In this document: positions 1-10,426 of the stretch, one piece after another
How positions within the stretch are numbered: the first letter of the stretch is position 1
Layout: each line of letters opens with the position of its first letter
NCBI GenBank assembly: GCA_900095095.1
Contig: FMBT01000133.1
Coordinates: 1 to 45,389 of the forward strand
From: Fragilariopsis cylindrus CCMP1102
Lineage: Eukaryota; Bacillariophyta; Bacillariophyceae; Bacillariales; Bacillariaceae
Length of the DNA stretch: 45,389 bases
Direction of reading: 5' to 3'
Position numbers and translations under genes: made by a program
The notes under the pieces: model-generated
Database searches by the model: none
Seen by the model: only the letters and a program-made list of their open reading frames with translations
What the model was told of the DNA's origin: nothing

Positions 1-861
1 ACCACAATCATCATCGTCGTCATCGTTTTCACGTCCTGAATTTCCTTTTTCGACGATAAAGGCATCCGGCGGAGTACTACTGTTATTCTTCTTTTGGTGA
101 CGATGATGAGTACGATTTTGTTTCGTTCCTCTGTGGTTATTTTTCTTCTTGCTTTTGATGTTGCTCGTCTTACTTTCCTTTTTCTTTTTTCTGCCAGTCG
201 ACCACGGAGCACATTTATCATAATAATCTGAATCATTTGCGTTGGAATCATCATTTTCTTCGCTCGATGACGCGTACATCCCACCTTGCGTGGTAGTACC
301 ATACGCCGTGACAGAAAAAGCAGACGGCGTTCGATGATGGTGCTGTTGATTCAACATTGTTCCCATCGAAGATGTTGTGGACAATCCTCTTGGTTCTGAG
401 TTTTCATCTTTGTAAGGATCAACATGCATGTGATGTTGTCCCAGTCCTTGTTGTTCCCAGACAGTGATACCAGAGTAACTGTATTCAAAAGAATCATCAG
501 CCAGTGCTCGTTCAACATCGACATCCCCATCGGTGCCGTCACTATGGTCATCGTCCAAGTCTACCTCCGAGGCGAAAGCTATATCGGAATCTGATTCAAG
601 AAAGAGTTCATCGCGATAATCTTTAGTCTCAGTGTTGCTGTTGTTGTTTCGTTCCGAATCGGTTATGCCAACTCCACCAACACCCCCTTTACTGGTAAAA
701 AATCCATCTGAGGAACCCATCGCGCCTCGCTGGTGCTGTTCGCGTTCTTCGTACACAGCCTCGATCTGCGACAGAAGCAATTTCAACGTTTCGTAATCGA
801 GATAGGCCGGCTCCCATCCAGTGCGGCGGCCCATACGCAAACTCGAACCGAATCCTACCAT
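1..861 (-). CDS. SPX-domain protein, N-terminal part (runs off the left edge)
   Basis: The reading frame opens at an ATG at 861-859 and stays open to base 1, so 287 codons are visible and the rest lies outside the window. The first 40 residues look like the start of an SPX domain, the inositol-pyrophosphate sensor of phosphate homeostasis: a Gly-Phe-Gly start, then the motif WEPAYLDYETLKLLLSQIE, matching the W..YLDY..LK.LL signature. This is followed by more than 200 residues of Ser/Asp/Asn/His-rich sequence and a basic KKKK-rich stretch before the edge, so the remaining SPX helices must lie beyond base 1. SPX domains front several families (Vtc4 polyphosphate polymerase, SPX-EXS exporters, SPX-MFS transporters). 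The visible part does not say which. The ATG is the first codon of the conserved motif's frame and fits the usual start of SPX domains at the extreme N-terminus. Confidence 0.78.
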   Translation of the reverse strand, partial: MVGFGSSLRMGRRTGWEPAYLDYETLKLLLSQIEAVYEEREQHQRGAMGSSDGFFTSKGGVGGVGITDSERNNNSNTETKDYRDELFLESDSDIAFASEVDLDDDHSDGTDGDVDVERALADDSFEYSYSGITVWEQQGLGQHHMHVDPYKDENSEPRGLSTTSSMGTMLNQQHHHRTPSAFSVTAYGTTTQGGMYASSSEENDDSNANDSDYYDKCAPWSTGRKKKKESKTSNIKSKKKNNHRGTKQNRTHHRHQKKNNSSTPPDAFIVEKGNSGRENDDDDDDCG

Positions 862-1595
862 GATTGTTTTTTTCTCTGGTTACTTATTCAATAGGTTTCT
901 TCCTATTTTGTTTTTTGATCAGCAAAAATAAGATTTGATTATCATAACAAATCCGGTTGATCGATGACGGCGTACAATAATATATTATATATAGCGTGTG
1001 CGACAATGGAATTTGGCGTAAATCAGAATTATCGTGTTCCCTCTATGACGCCACTCTACCTCTGGCCTGGCTGAGAAGAACGTTAATGATGGTTAGCGTA
1101 TGCTAGGATGATGCGACAAGTGGGATGGAGGAACAGAATATATGATATAAGATGTTGGTACAGTATGGCGTATGGTTTGTGTTGTTGTCACTACTCTGTG
1201 TATAACTCAAATACAGCAGGAATACATTCTTAATTCTTGTCTCAAGAAAAATCTTCCGTCAGACGTGGATAAAATTGATTCGAAAGTGTTGCGCGGGCAA
1301 ATCTAAAATCTTAAATAAAATGAAGGCAAAAACAAAACAAAACAAAGAAAAGAAAAACATCCTTCTGCAATGGCTGACTAACCTACATACACACAACCCC
1401 GCAACTCGACAAACAATGGTTCTATAATTATTCTGAAACTGTTTCAATATTTTCGTTTGTCTAGAATACGGACGGTAATTAACAAGCAAAATAGAGAGAA
1501 GTAGCACCCGCCATTCGCCAAAGTCGTCAAAGTCGCATAGTTTACGAGAAGAAGGAGAGGGAATTGCAATCAACGACGAAAGAACTATTTAAATA
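862..1595. promoter_or_regulatory. Divergent intergenic region (SPX gene / unknown gene)
   Basis: 734 bases without a convincing coding frame separate two divergent starts. The sequence is AT-rich with short A/T tracts. A short open frame on the minus strand near 1259-1573 has no protein-like composition. No specific element is recognised. Confidence 0.5.
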
Positions 1596-1621
1596 ATGTC
1601 GTCGTCGTCGTCGTCACCATC

Positions 1622-1652
<31 letters not shown>

Positions 1653-3406
1653 CATTGTTTTCTTTCTCCTGATTGTCGTGGTTATGTATTTCAATTTTTA
1701 TCATTATTCGAATGTTTGAATTATGGACAAACATCAAAAACAAGTCTTGAACATATAATTATTGAATTAGATTTACGTCGATCAAATCAATTTCTTATCC
1801 GTCCTTTCGAAGAATTGACAACATGTATGGAAAGAATTTTTTCATCATCATCATCATCCTTTGCAATACGACCACAAGACCTTCTACTCGATGTTATACC
1901 GACAACAACAACAACTACTACAACTACTACAACTACAACAAGTAATACCGCAGCAACAACACGTGCTAATACTGATAACGACAACACACACAAAAGTAAT
2001 CAACCAAAACATCCATTCTTGCACCGTTTGTTGGAGGAGGAGGATAATAATGATAATACTCACGATAAAGATAATGAGCATAACAAACGACCACGTCGTT
2101 CTTTTTATGCGTTACCTTCAGTTCTAGAACGTATTGAGGGACTTTATCAAAGCCTACCTAATTCACATCCTTTTAACAATGACATACGGAATCTAATTTC
2201 GGATCTAAAGAATAAAAATAATATTAAGTTTGATAAGAAAAGCGATTACAACGATAATGACAATAAAAACAACAACTTGATACGACGACTTTCTTCCGTT
2301 ACGTATTCTCATCGATTACATGCATCATTATTGTCACGTTGTACCGTCCGACTTGAACCAGATCCGTACTACCAAAACAACCACCACCGCCGCAATAATA
2401 ATAACAATGATAAAGATAATGATAATGACAATGATGAATCATTTACTGTTACTTTAGAACGGTATATGGGAGATGTTTTATCGGCACGTTGCTTAATAGG
2501 ACATTCCTACATTGGTGGAAGTACCAGTGGTAATATGGCGTTTGGTAATAATAGTGATAGTAGTATCACTGGTGGTGGTATTGACGCTGATCAAGTTATT
2601 GTTGAGGGTGGTCCATCATTCGATAAATGGATCGATTATTTAATTTCATTTCAGCAGATTACTACAACATAAATGATGATAATAATGATAGAATCCCATC
2701 AGCCAAGGATTGGTACCAATATTGGGTTTTCTTACATAGTGCCTTGCTCCGAGTATCACCATTTTCGATACGACAGGCTGATAAGTTAAAAATTGGACCA
2801 TTCTCAGGAATATTAGAACCATTTGATATTAATAATAACAACGGTACTACTGGAAACGACGACGAGAGTATTAATGATCACGACGATAATATTGATGAAG
2901 AAGATGCAGGAAATCATCAAGATCATCGACAACAACAACAAGACACATGGTTTCTCCCTTCTAGAACCTTTGCATGCTACTCATGTGAATGTCGTGATGT
3001 GAAGGTACTTAGCGACCGACTGAGTCCATTATTTCGTCATAACAATCAGCGAGTTGGGATCCTTCAAACAACTATGAACGACTTTGGTCCACTTGGAAAT
3101 TTTAGGGGCCGGGATCGTGTTTCGACACAAGTTATGTTACCACATAAGTTGTATGTTATATTACTGCGAAATATGTTACTTTCGTGGACATTAAATAACA
3201 ATCGATTACATAATTACATTGATCGAGATAACTATAGAGAATACGTAACTGATTTACGTCGATGGCTTAATGGGTCTGATAAACGTGGCGTGATGCAATG
3301 GATGAAATTATTACAAGAACAATCACAGAAAAATCATCCAATGACCGTCCAACCACCCCTTGTTACAATCCGAATGACAACCCTGAACAATATGGAAAGA
3401 CAGTAA
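1596..3406 (+). CDS. Unrecognised low-complexity protein, possibly F-box-like at the N-terminus; frame changes near 2640
   Basis: Starts at an ATG followed by Ser and Thr homopolymers. A stretch at about residues 20-60 (DCRGYVFQFLSLFECLNYG...) resembles the start of an F-box in hydrophobic spacing, but this is weak. The first frame ends at 2672; the frame one base earlier is open from about 2627 to 3406 and continues with protein-like sequence (AKDWYQYWVFLHSALLRVSP). The total length, 1811, is one short of a multiple of three. The join is either a single missing base near 2640-2655 or an intron: a good acceptor (TTAATTTCATTTCAG, ending 2654) exists, and weak donors at 2521, 2530, 2545 and 2578 all give the correct phase. 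Asn/Asp-rich insertions interrupt both halves. No family is assigned. Confidence 0.5.
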
Positions 3407-4074
3407 ATCGAGGGATGGATCGTTGTTGCGTTTCCCCTCCCCCCTCTGATAAATCGTGCGTGTTGCTTTGTTCTCGTGACGACAGCTTTATTTCGCCACG
3501 TCGAAAGAACCTTTGAAACCCACGTCACATCTTCCGTACACTACCGCAAATTAATAATAATTTAATCACACTTAGCATTAACATTGCCGGAAGTTTATAC
3601 TATGGTATACGTCGTAGAATAACATTACACATATAATTACTTAACTTTCTTTCTTTAAAAACTAGAACCGGAACTTATATTTGTTACTACTTCTTGCATC
3701 ATAACCACCTGTCTTCATAAAACAACGTTTTTCCAATGTTTCGTGTTTCTTTCTTTCACACTTACGATTCCTTCATACTAGTACCCGGTTGATGCAAAGC
3801 ACGCCCCTTACGATTAAGGCGCATCATCATTCGCTCGCGCCATCAAGAAGCAAAATTGTTTGGCAGTTCTGTAGCTAACTTACAGTGCAGAAGGCAGTTC
3901 TTTTATATAATTCGAATATTGTAACGTTACATAATACCATCGCTGGTAAAAGATAACACCTGAGGTGAACTAAGAACGGCACGAGTAAGAGTGAAAGCAT
4001 TTCTTAGCTCACAATGCAATACAGTACCAAACTAAATTAAATTAAACTAAACGAAACTAAATAACTTAATAACG
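3407..4074. other. Intergenic region
   Basis: 668 bases between the tail of the unknown gene and NTAN1. It has no protein-like frame. It ends in short AACTAAA-type repeats directly before the NTAN1 ATG (about 4030-4070), which may be its 5' leader. Confidence 0.5.
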
Positions 4075-5925
4075 ATGGTGATTACCAATTCCGATTCCAA
4101 TACAACTCTCGTGAGTTTGAACAATAACGATAATAATAAGCATTATGGTGATACAACAACGACGAAAGTAGATAAAACTACGGGTCTTATTCATTATGTT
4201 GTACAAACTACTACTACTAGTACTACTACTAGTACGGGAAGAATACCAGCACCATTATCAACTGATGGTACTCCTACAAAATTATTGATTTCTGTAGTAA
4301 AAGAAGATAATAATAATAATGATGATGATGATAAAATGATGATGATGACAGAAGAAACAACAACTTCTTACGTTCCATTCTATCTTCCTTCACTTCAACA
4401 ATCTGAATTCGAATCCAACAACAACAATATCGATGTTAATAGTATTGATGTTGATGAATATATATCACGAAATTATTACGCAAATACAAACGATGATGAT
4501 TTAGATTTACAACTACAACTACCACTGCTACCAGGTTCGAATGTATTAAAAGAATCACGAAATCGATTATTATACAATAGTAACAGTAATACTTCTTCAT
4601 CTTCATTTGCATCACCAAGAATCCGTTATTTCGGTGGTAATAATAAAGAAGAAGAACAACCACAATCACAGTCACAATCACAGTCACGTTTACTTTATGT
4701 CGCACAAGGAGAACGTGCAAATGCAACAACGAATCAATATGATATTATTATGAGTGATAAGGCAACAACATGTCATATTATTGCCTTTCGTAGTTCGAGT
4801 TCGTGTTGTACTACTACTAACAGTAGTAGTAGTAGTAGTAGCACTTCTACTAATGACAGTGATCTACCATTAACATCATTAACACATTTAGATGGTCCAC
4901 ATTATGATCAATGTATCCGTGATATGATTGATGAACATATTCATCATCATCAACAATCTCATCAACCAGTCGATATCGGAGAAGAGAAAAAATGTGATGA
5001 TTATGACTATAATAATAATAATAGTAATGTTATTACTATTGAAATTCATATTATGGGTGGATTTAATGATGATGATTCGTCGTCATCGACTATTACAGAT
5101 TGGTCATTACGTTTATTAGCACAAATTGCTGATGAATATAAAAAATTGGAGCAACAGCACCAAGTAGTACAACAACCAAAAGTTCAGATGGTTATAAAAA
5201 CATTAGCAGTTTCATCATCAAATAATCAACAAGTACAACTCAACAGCAGTAATAACAACAACGCCGTTATTGATAGTCCAATCGGACGTGGATTAGGAAT
5301 TGATTTACAATCGGGAGAAGTTTTTTTAGCGAAATGTAACAAAAACACTCATACAAATACCAGTACAAGTGGTAGTGGTTGTGGTGGTCCAGCTCCTGTC
5401 TTACGATCAGTACGATTATGGTGCCGAGAACAACATCATCATCATCAATTGAGTGTTGTTCATACCGTACAAGATGTGAATAATTTATGGAACTCAATAT
5501 CAATATTGGATACTAACAACAGTATTAACAACAATAACCAAAACCAAAACCAAAAAAAAATAGCAAGAAATGAATATCAATTATTTTGGGTCCAACCAAT
5601 TGAATTCAATTCATGTAATATAACAAATTTTGATTCATTACTTCAATTAGATGATGATATACTATTACAATATACATCAACATCACCTAATGTTGAAGAA
5701 GATGGATTTTGTGAGGATGTACGTTCCTCATTACAATTTTTGAAGGAATCGAAATCATCACAATCACAACATGAACAATTAAAAGTCAAACAACAACAAG
5801 AGCAACAACACCAATTTTTTGGTACCAATTTAAATCGTCCTATAATATTTGCAAAAAGAATATGTACTACTACTAGCACTGCCGGTGGTCAACAACAACA
5901 ACAATGGAAACAACTTCCATTGTGA
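4075..5925 (+). CDS. NTAN1: Protein N-terminal asparagine amidohydrolase (NTAN1-like)
   Basis: NTAN1 deamidates an exposed N-terminal Asn to Asp, making a secondary destabilising residue for the Arg/N-degron pathway in cytosol and nucleus. The 616-residue frame has no intron. From about residue 210 it follows the family block by block: LLYVAQ, then SDKATTCHIIAFR with the nucleophile Cys (Cys233 here, Cys75 in the human enzyme), THLDGPHYDQC, EIHIMGGFNDD, a GRGLGIDLQSGEVFLAKC block, a WNSISILD/FWVQPIEF block and a C-terminal LLQYTSTSPNVEEDGF...RSSLQFLKE block. It is about twice the human length (310) because Asn, Asp, Ser, Thr, Gln and His runs sit between the conserved blocks. The 200-residue N-terminus is mostly low complexity. 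The start is the first ATG of the frame. The conserved core leaves little doubt about the family; activity is inferred. Confidence 0.9.
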   Translation: MVITNSDSNTTLVSLNNNDNNKHYGDTTTTKVDKTTGLIHYVVQTTTTSTTTSTGRIPAPLSTDGTPTKLLISVVKEDNNNNDDDDKMMMMTEETTTSYVPFYLPSLQQSEFESNNNNIDVNSIDVDEYISRNYYANTNDDDLDLQLQLPLLPGSNVLKESRNRLLYNSNSNTSSSSFASPRIRYFGGNNKEEEQPQSQSQSQSRLLYVAQGERANATTNQYDIIMSDKATTCHIIAFRSSSSCCTTTNSSSSSSSTSTNDSDLPLTSLTHLDGPHYDQCIRDMIDEHIHHHQQSHQPVDIGEEKKCDDYDYNNNNSNVITIEIHIMGGFNDDDSSSSTITDWSLRLLAQIADEYKKLEQQHQVVQQPKVQMVIKTLAVSSSNNQQVQLNSSNNNNAVIDSPIGRGLGIDLQSGEVFLAKCNKNTHTNTSTSGSGCGGPAPVLRSVRLWCREQHHHHQLSVVHTVQDVNNLWNSISILDTNNSINNNNQNQNQKKIARNEYQLFWVQPIEFNSCNITNFDSLLQLDDDILLQYTSTSPNVEEDGFCEDVRSSLQFLKESKSSQSQHEQLKVKQQQEQQHQFFGTNLNRPIIFAKRICTTTSTAGGQQQQQWKQLPL

Positions 5926-6595
5926 TTGATTTTTATATTTTATTTTTAAAAGAAGTAAACAGTTTTTATAACACGCAACACACACATACAGTACACAAAT
6001 TTTAATTTTTTAATTAACTCATAACATAATAAAACACCATAGCAATATATTATTTAGGACATTGTGCTGTCCACACACATTTCCACGTAGTAGTATAGTT
6101 TACATTGGTTCACTTCGTTTCCGTACACTTTCAACTTATTCATGTGTGTATTTACAACTTAAAACTTACGATTAACGAACATTATTTTGCAATCCTTGTG
6201 TTATCTAATAGCCATCTTTTAAGAATTGGGTTTTAAGAGCCAATACCTAATCTTACCCAATGCAATCTTGACAGCATTATTGCATCCATCGTAAGCCAGT
6301 CAGACAGTCGGTCAGTCCATAGTGATGGATGATGCGGAGTAGAAAGAAGAAAGACAACAACATCATCCTTCTTCTCCTCGCTTCTTTGCAACGCATATCT
6401 TCTATTATGTATGACCTCCTTACGTGCCAGGAAAAGGCCTAGCTACATGCTACATAAAGAATAATATTATCTAATGTTAAAATAAGTGAGCAATGCAGGG
6501 CTAGTAGCTCACTCTATCTTAAGGCACTATCATTTACTGTAGCCATGACGGGTGTGGCCATTTCACTACATTGTATGCTATAAAATTAAATTACT
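5926..6595. other. Convergent intergenic region (NTAN1 / ABM gene)
   Basis: 670 bases between two converging 3' ends. It is AT-rich at first, with several AATAAA-like stretches near 6028, and becomes more balanced toward 6600. No coding frame or RNA gene was recognised. Confidence 0.5.
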
Positions 6596-7564
6596 TTACA
6601 TACCATCCTCTCCACTGACAACGAGAAATGTTTTGAAGGTCACAACCTTTGGCATCTTGGCATATGGCGATTCCTTCGGTTTTTCTCCACTGGAGCTGTG
6701 TGATCGTTTAAAGTTGTCCGATTCGCGCCAGTTGTTAAACGCACCGAGCGAGTCCCACGTTGTGTACGAGACGTATGTATTGCCATCATCTTCACTCGAT
6801 CCATCGCGGCGGAGCAGCTGAAAGTTAACAAACCCGGGAAGATCCGCTAGACTCGAGTCGCGTCCCGCCCACATGTCTTCAAAATCTTTTTCGAAACCGG
6901 GTTTGATCCCGAACCGATTGCTCGCAACAAACGCCTCACGCGGCAATCGCTTGGATGTGTCGATCTTACTGCCATCGTCTGATGCAGTTGTTGTTGTGTC
7001 TGATGCAGTATTGGGCATACCCGCCACACCTGAAATGGAGGTGGGCACAGCCAAGGCAAACAGGCCATCGTAGTTGGCAGGAGACTCCGCAAACGTCCCG
7101 AAATCAACCGTATTACTGTCTTTGCACAAATCGTAAGCTTCCTTGGATTCCCATACAGCAAACGACTGGTAGTTGAATTCATCGTCCGGGAGGGGTGGTC
7201 CCATAAAGTCTGCTCCACGTTTTCCCATGTGAAAGTATTTGAGACCTGGCGTCGCAGCAAGTTCTTTTGCTCGCGCCGTCCATGTGTGTTCGAATGCCAC
7301 TTGCTCATCGCCCTTTGGCACCAGAAATCGCAATGTCGAGGTGTATCGATCGGCGGTGTATAACCCCTTGTGAAGTCCATCTCCTACGACTGTCCGAGGC
7401 GTCCCTGCGTCATGGGTATCGGAGTCAACTGTGTTGGCGGTTGAACCGACAGCAAGCGAAGGTATCCTGCACTGTCGTCGATGCGCATGTTGTGACAACT
7501 GGAATGCAGTGGAACCAAGCGCCACAAAGGGGAGGAGGATGAATGACTTGCAGAGAAGTTTCAT
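6596..7564 (-). CDS. Plastid-targeted double ABM-domain protein (IsdG/LFO1-like heme monooxygenase candidate)
   Basis: This 322-residue protein has an N-terminal signal peptide (MKLLCKSFILLPFVALG) followed by STAF|QL, which fits the diatom bipartite plastid signal with Phe at +1. Two antibiotic-biosynthesis-monooxygenase (ABM) folds follow, at about residues 75-165 and 212-315. The second carries the IsdG-type pattern: Asn in SNRFGIKPG, Trp in SYTTWDS and His in NFKRSH, the residues that in IsdG-family enzymes position and cleave heme. The first domain keeps the Trp (FAVWESKEAY) but has Leu where Asn is expected (TLRFLVP) and lacks the His, so it looks non-catalytic. A Chlamydomonas relative (LFO1) is known as a low-iron-responsive heme-degrading monooxygenase. 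A role in plastid heme turnover is therefore plausible but inferred. The gene is single-exon and more GC-rich than its neighbours. Confidence 0.83.
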   Translation of the reverse strand: MKLLCKSFILLPFVALGSTAFQLSQHAHRRQCRIPSLAVGSTANTVDSDTHDAGTPRTVVGDGLHKGLYTADRYTSTLRFLVPKGDEQVAFEHTWTARAKELAATPGLKYFHMGKRGADFMGPPLPDDEFNYQSFAVWESKEAYDLCKDSNTVDFGTFAESPANYDGLFALAVPTSISGVAGMPNTASDTTTTASDDGSKIDTSKRLPREAFVASNRFGIKPGFEKDFEDMWAGRDSSLADLPGFVNFQLLRRDGSSEDDGNTYVSYTTWDSLGAFNNWRESDNFKRSHSSSGEKPKESPYAKMPKVVTFKTFLVVSGEDGM

Positions 7565-7891
7565 GTTGGATGTTGTATTTCGAAAGAATATTTTTATGTG
7601 AATAGCAGAGTTTCTATTTTATTCTTCACGAAATAGGATTGTCAGCAGGGGTAATAGTATAGATTATTACCCCTGATTGTCAGAATAGGATAGAAAAACA
7701 GATTGATTATTATTTAGTTTCTAGCTACTAGTGATTGACTAAGATTGAAGATTCATGACTGAAAAATAAATAGATAGCAAACTCAAAACGCTATCACCGC
7801 CACACCTGATCCAAACAAAAAACATTTCACATAGCATCACACACCGGTACGCCACAACAATAAACTTGAAATAAAGTGGCCATCAGCGACG
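7565..7891. promoter_or_regulatory. Divergent promoter region between the ABM and BTB genes
   Basis: 327 bases separate two divergent ATGs, so both promoters must lie here. The main recognisable element is the inverted repeat at 7646-7675. The rest is AT-rich. Confidence 0.5.
7646..7675. repeat. Perfect inverted repeat upstream of the ABM gene
   Basis: The 11-base arms CAGGGGTAATA (7646-7656) and TATTACCCCTG (7665-7675) flank an 8-base spacer. It lies 82-111 bases upstream of the ABM start codon. A dyad of this size suits a dimeric transcription factor or a short cruciform. Its function is unknown. Confidence 0.75.
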
Positions 7892-8941
7892 ATGGAGGAC
7901 GACGGCAACGCGAAAAACGATGACGATGACGATCCATCCGTCCATTTGGAGCGTTTTCAACAATCTCATAAAAAAAGAGTAAGAAAAATGGAAGAAGAAA
8001 AGGATAAACTTCAAAACGAAATTGAGACTATGAATTCTATTGTTGGCTCTGCTGCTGCAAGTAACGATGATGACATTATTGAAATCAATGCAGGTGGAAA
8101 AATAATCAGTGCACTTCGTAGTACTCTCACCGTTGCTCCCGATACAATGTTTACGTATATGTTTAGTGGGCGATGGGAAGAATCTATGAAAAGAGATAAT
8201 AATAATCGTGTATTTTTAGACGAAGACTCTGAACTGATTGAAATGATCATCAATTTCCTACGTATGAAAAAGAGAGAGGACCCCCTTCGTCCAATAAATG
8301 AACCTATACTCCCGGTTTCAAAAAAGGAAAATTTTGACTCAATTCTGAACTATTATGGACTGACCGAATTTTTCTATCCACCTCCAGTTTTTCTTCCTTT
8401 GGATATTGGTAAAATTGATATTGTGCAGCAGCAGCTTCCTGGGTCTTTGGTCACCGTGACCAAAAGCGATAACAAGATTAAATTTAACAAAGTAACTATG
8501 GATACTAGTTTCCATTCTGTAGCTTGTAAGCCATCACTCAATGCTTCTTCCGACGAAGGATCGTTCTGGAAGGTGACTATCGACAAGATGCCTCAATGGA
8601 TTCTCCTTGGTATTATAGGAAGTCTCGGTGGTACTAATACTAGTCATACAAATCCAACCTGCTATGGCTGGTCGATTGGATCCCAAGTTTGGGTGGGAGG
8701 ATCGAGTCGAAGTGGAGATTCTGGTTGGACAACATTTACTCAAGGTGAATGTCTCCATTTTCATTTGAATTCAAAAAAATTGACCATGTTTAGTGTCCAG
8801 AAAAATAAAAAGTTTGTCATTAATATTGCTACAATACCACTTCGCGAATATTATATTCATTTCAATCTTTATAGCATTGGTACCACAATTTCACTTGAAC
8901 CATTGGGTGAAGAAGAACGTGAACGCATACTTGAAAACTAA
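7892..8941 (+). CDS. BTB/POZ (T1/KCTD-type) protein with a SPRY-like C-terminal region
   Basis: A 349-residue single-exon frame. An acidic N-terminus and a charged helix (about residues 20-48, probable coiled coil) precede a BTB domain of the potassium-channel tetramerisation type at about residues 62-130: IIEINAGGKIISALRSTL, MFSGRWEES, then VFLDEDSELIEMIINFLR. Such domains oligomerise and often recruit cullin-3. The C-terminal half (about 215-325: WKVTIDKMPQWILLGI, YGWSIGSQVWVGG, FHLNSKKLTMFSV) has the spacing of a SPRY/concanavalin-like beta sandwich, a substrate-binding fold; this part is a weaker call. The combination suggests an E3-ligase adaptor, but no substrate can be named. The first ATG is used; the upstream 327 bases are shared with the divergent ABM gene. 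Confidence 0.82.
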   Translation: MEDDGNAKNDDDDDPSVHLERFQQSHKKRVRKMEEEKDKLQNEIETMNSIVGSAAASNDDDIIEINAGGKIISALRSTLTVAPDTMFTYMFSGRWEESMKRDNNNRVFLDEDSELIEMIINFLRMKKREDPLRPINEPILPVSKKENFDSILNYYGLTEFFYPPPVFLPLDIGKIDIVQQQLPGSLVTVTKSDNKIKFNKVTMDTSFHSVACKPSLNASSDEGSFWKVTIDKMPQWILLGIIGSLGGTNTSHTNPTCYGWSIGSQVWVGGSSRSGDSGWTTFTQGECLHFHLNSKKLTMFSVQKNKKFVINIATIPLREYYIHFNLYSIGTTISLEPLGEEERERILEN

Positions 8942-9198
8942 CTAATTTCAATAATAATGGTGTAACGAGACTATAATTCTTTCGAAGGGGAGACTATGAT
9001 TGATGGAACTGATATTTCGGTGTCGTTAATGAAGATCAAAGGTTGAGTACAACTAATCGATTCAGTAATAAAATATTTGACACAATTCGATTGCAAGGGC
9101 ATTACGTTGAAATAAGAAAACACTCTTTATATAGATAACAAAGCCAATACAATAAATGGCATAAAACATATTTAAATGTTGTAGAATAACTGATATTT

Positions 9199-9683
9199 TT
9201 AATGGAGTGGTTTCGTAATGTGACGTGCAATGCGATCTTGTAGCAGTTCCATCATGTTGTAGGTAGTTTTCTTTGAGTGAAGGTCGTGAGCGAATGGTTT
9301 AGAATATCATTAGGACGGTCGATATAGGATTTCCATTGTACTATATGCGTGACTATGAGTAGCGTGTTGTGTTTCATAATATTATGTGGGACTGATTTTT
9401 ATAATTACTCACACCAGGAAAGGGCATCGTCGTCACTTTCCAAAGATCGACCAGTTTCGAGAAATTTCTTAATATTCGTCGTCCATGATGCTGCTGATGA
9501 CGGAGATGCTGATGGCGGAGATGCCTGCTGGGCAAAATATCGATGCTGCTGCTGCTGATCTCCGGTACTATTGCTTGTTGAAGAAGAAGCTTGTGGTTTA
9601 CATTTGTCATCCACCATCGTATCGAACACAACGATATGACGAGCTACATTTTTGTTGTTGTTGTTGTTGACAAAGGGACTCAT
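9199..9683 (-). CDS. Small unrecognised protein, probably two exons
   Basis: The ATG at 9683 opens a frame with Asn, Gln and Ser/Ala/Pro-rich segments and a charged end (KKFLETGRSLESDDDALSW). The frame runs into a consensus donor (GTGAGT at 9412-9407). A second protein-like stretch ending at TAA 9199-9201 (LLQDRIARHITKPLH) lies downstream. An acceptor at 9237-9238 (CTGCTACAAG) joins the two in the right phase, giving a 176-base intron; an alternative acceptor further upstream would need a frame slip. The product would be about 100 residues. No family is recognised, and the overlapping alternative frame at 9374-9631 looks less protein-like. Confidence 0.42.
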
Positions 9684-10426
9684 GATATCTTGTTTGTTTG
9701 GTATCTTTGCAATCAGATGATTGATTATGGTGTATTATAATATTATGTTGGTAATGAATAATTCTTGAATGTGTGATTTCGCTGCTGTTTTACTGTACAT
9801 ACCCAGTCCAAAAAATGATTGATTTCATTCATTCACTCGTGAAGAAACATAAAGCCCCCCAAGATCGAATATCAATATCGCGCTCAATCAGTATAAAATA
9901 CACAGTATATCTATCGTGCCCAAGATTGAAATGATATATCAATCAATATAATAATATGAAATCGTTCTGTGATCAAGGATATTTGATCATCAATACGAAT
10001 TTCGATTTATTTTCGAATTCATTCACATTTTCTTCAGTTTCTATTTTTAGAACAAGGTCCTAACACATAAATTATACTAAAAGGATAAGGTTACACGACT
10101 TCGCGCTACCAGTTTCGCGCTACCAGTTTGTCCATAATAAATAATGTTCTTTGTGGCGTATTTCTTGTCAGACAACAATTGAAAGGCTTTAGCCAAATTC
10201 AACACTTAAGCAAAATTCAAATTGCGCATTTCCGCGACAAATTAGGCGCGAACTCAACAACAGCCATCAAAGCGACACAAAAGATACGTACAACATACAA
10301 GTAAAAAGGCAGAATGTTGACGTGAATGTGATTGATTAGCTCACAATCCATAGCGAAACCGAATCGAATCGAATTAAAAAAGAAAGTCAACAAAAATCTC
10401 CAGCAATTATCATCATCATAATCATC
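9684..10426. other. Intergenic region
   Basis: 743 bases with no convincing gene. It is AT-rich with many ATATCAATCAATATAATA-like stretches, and contains the 14-base tandem repeat at 10100-10127. The long minus-strand frame at 10217-10702 overlaps the next gene and looks like a shadow. Confidence 0.5.
10100..10127. repeat. Tandem duplication of a 14-base unit
   Basis: TTCGCGCTACCAGT occurs twice head to tail with no spacer, about 300 bases upstream of the secreted-protein gene. Confidence 0.85.

Noticed and set aside
7064-7542. Open frames on the plus strand across the ABM gene
   Set aside because: The minus-strand frame carries two recognisable domains and a signal peptide; the others are shadows in GC-richer DNA.
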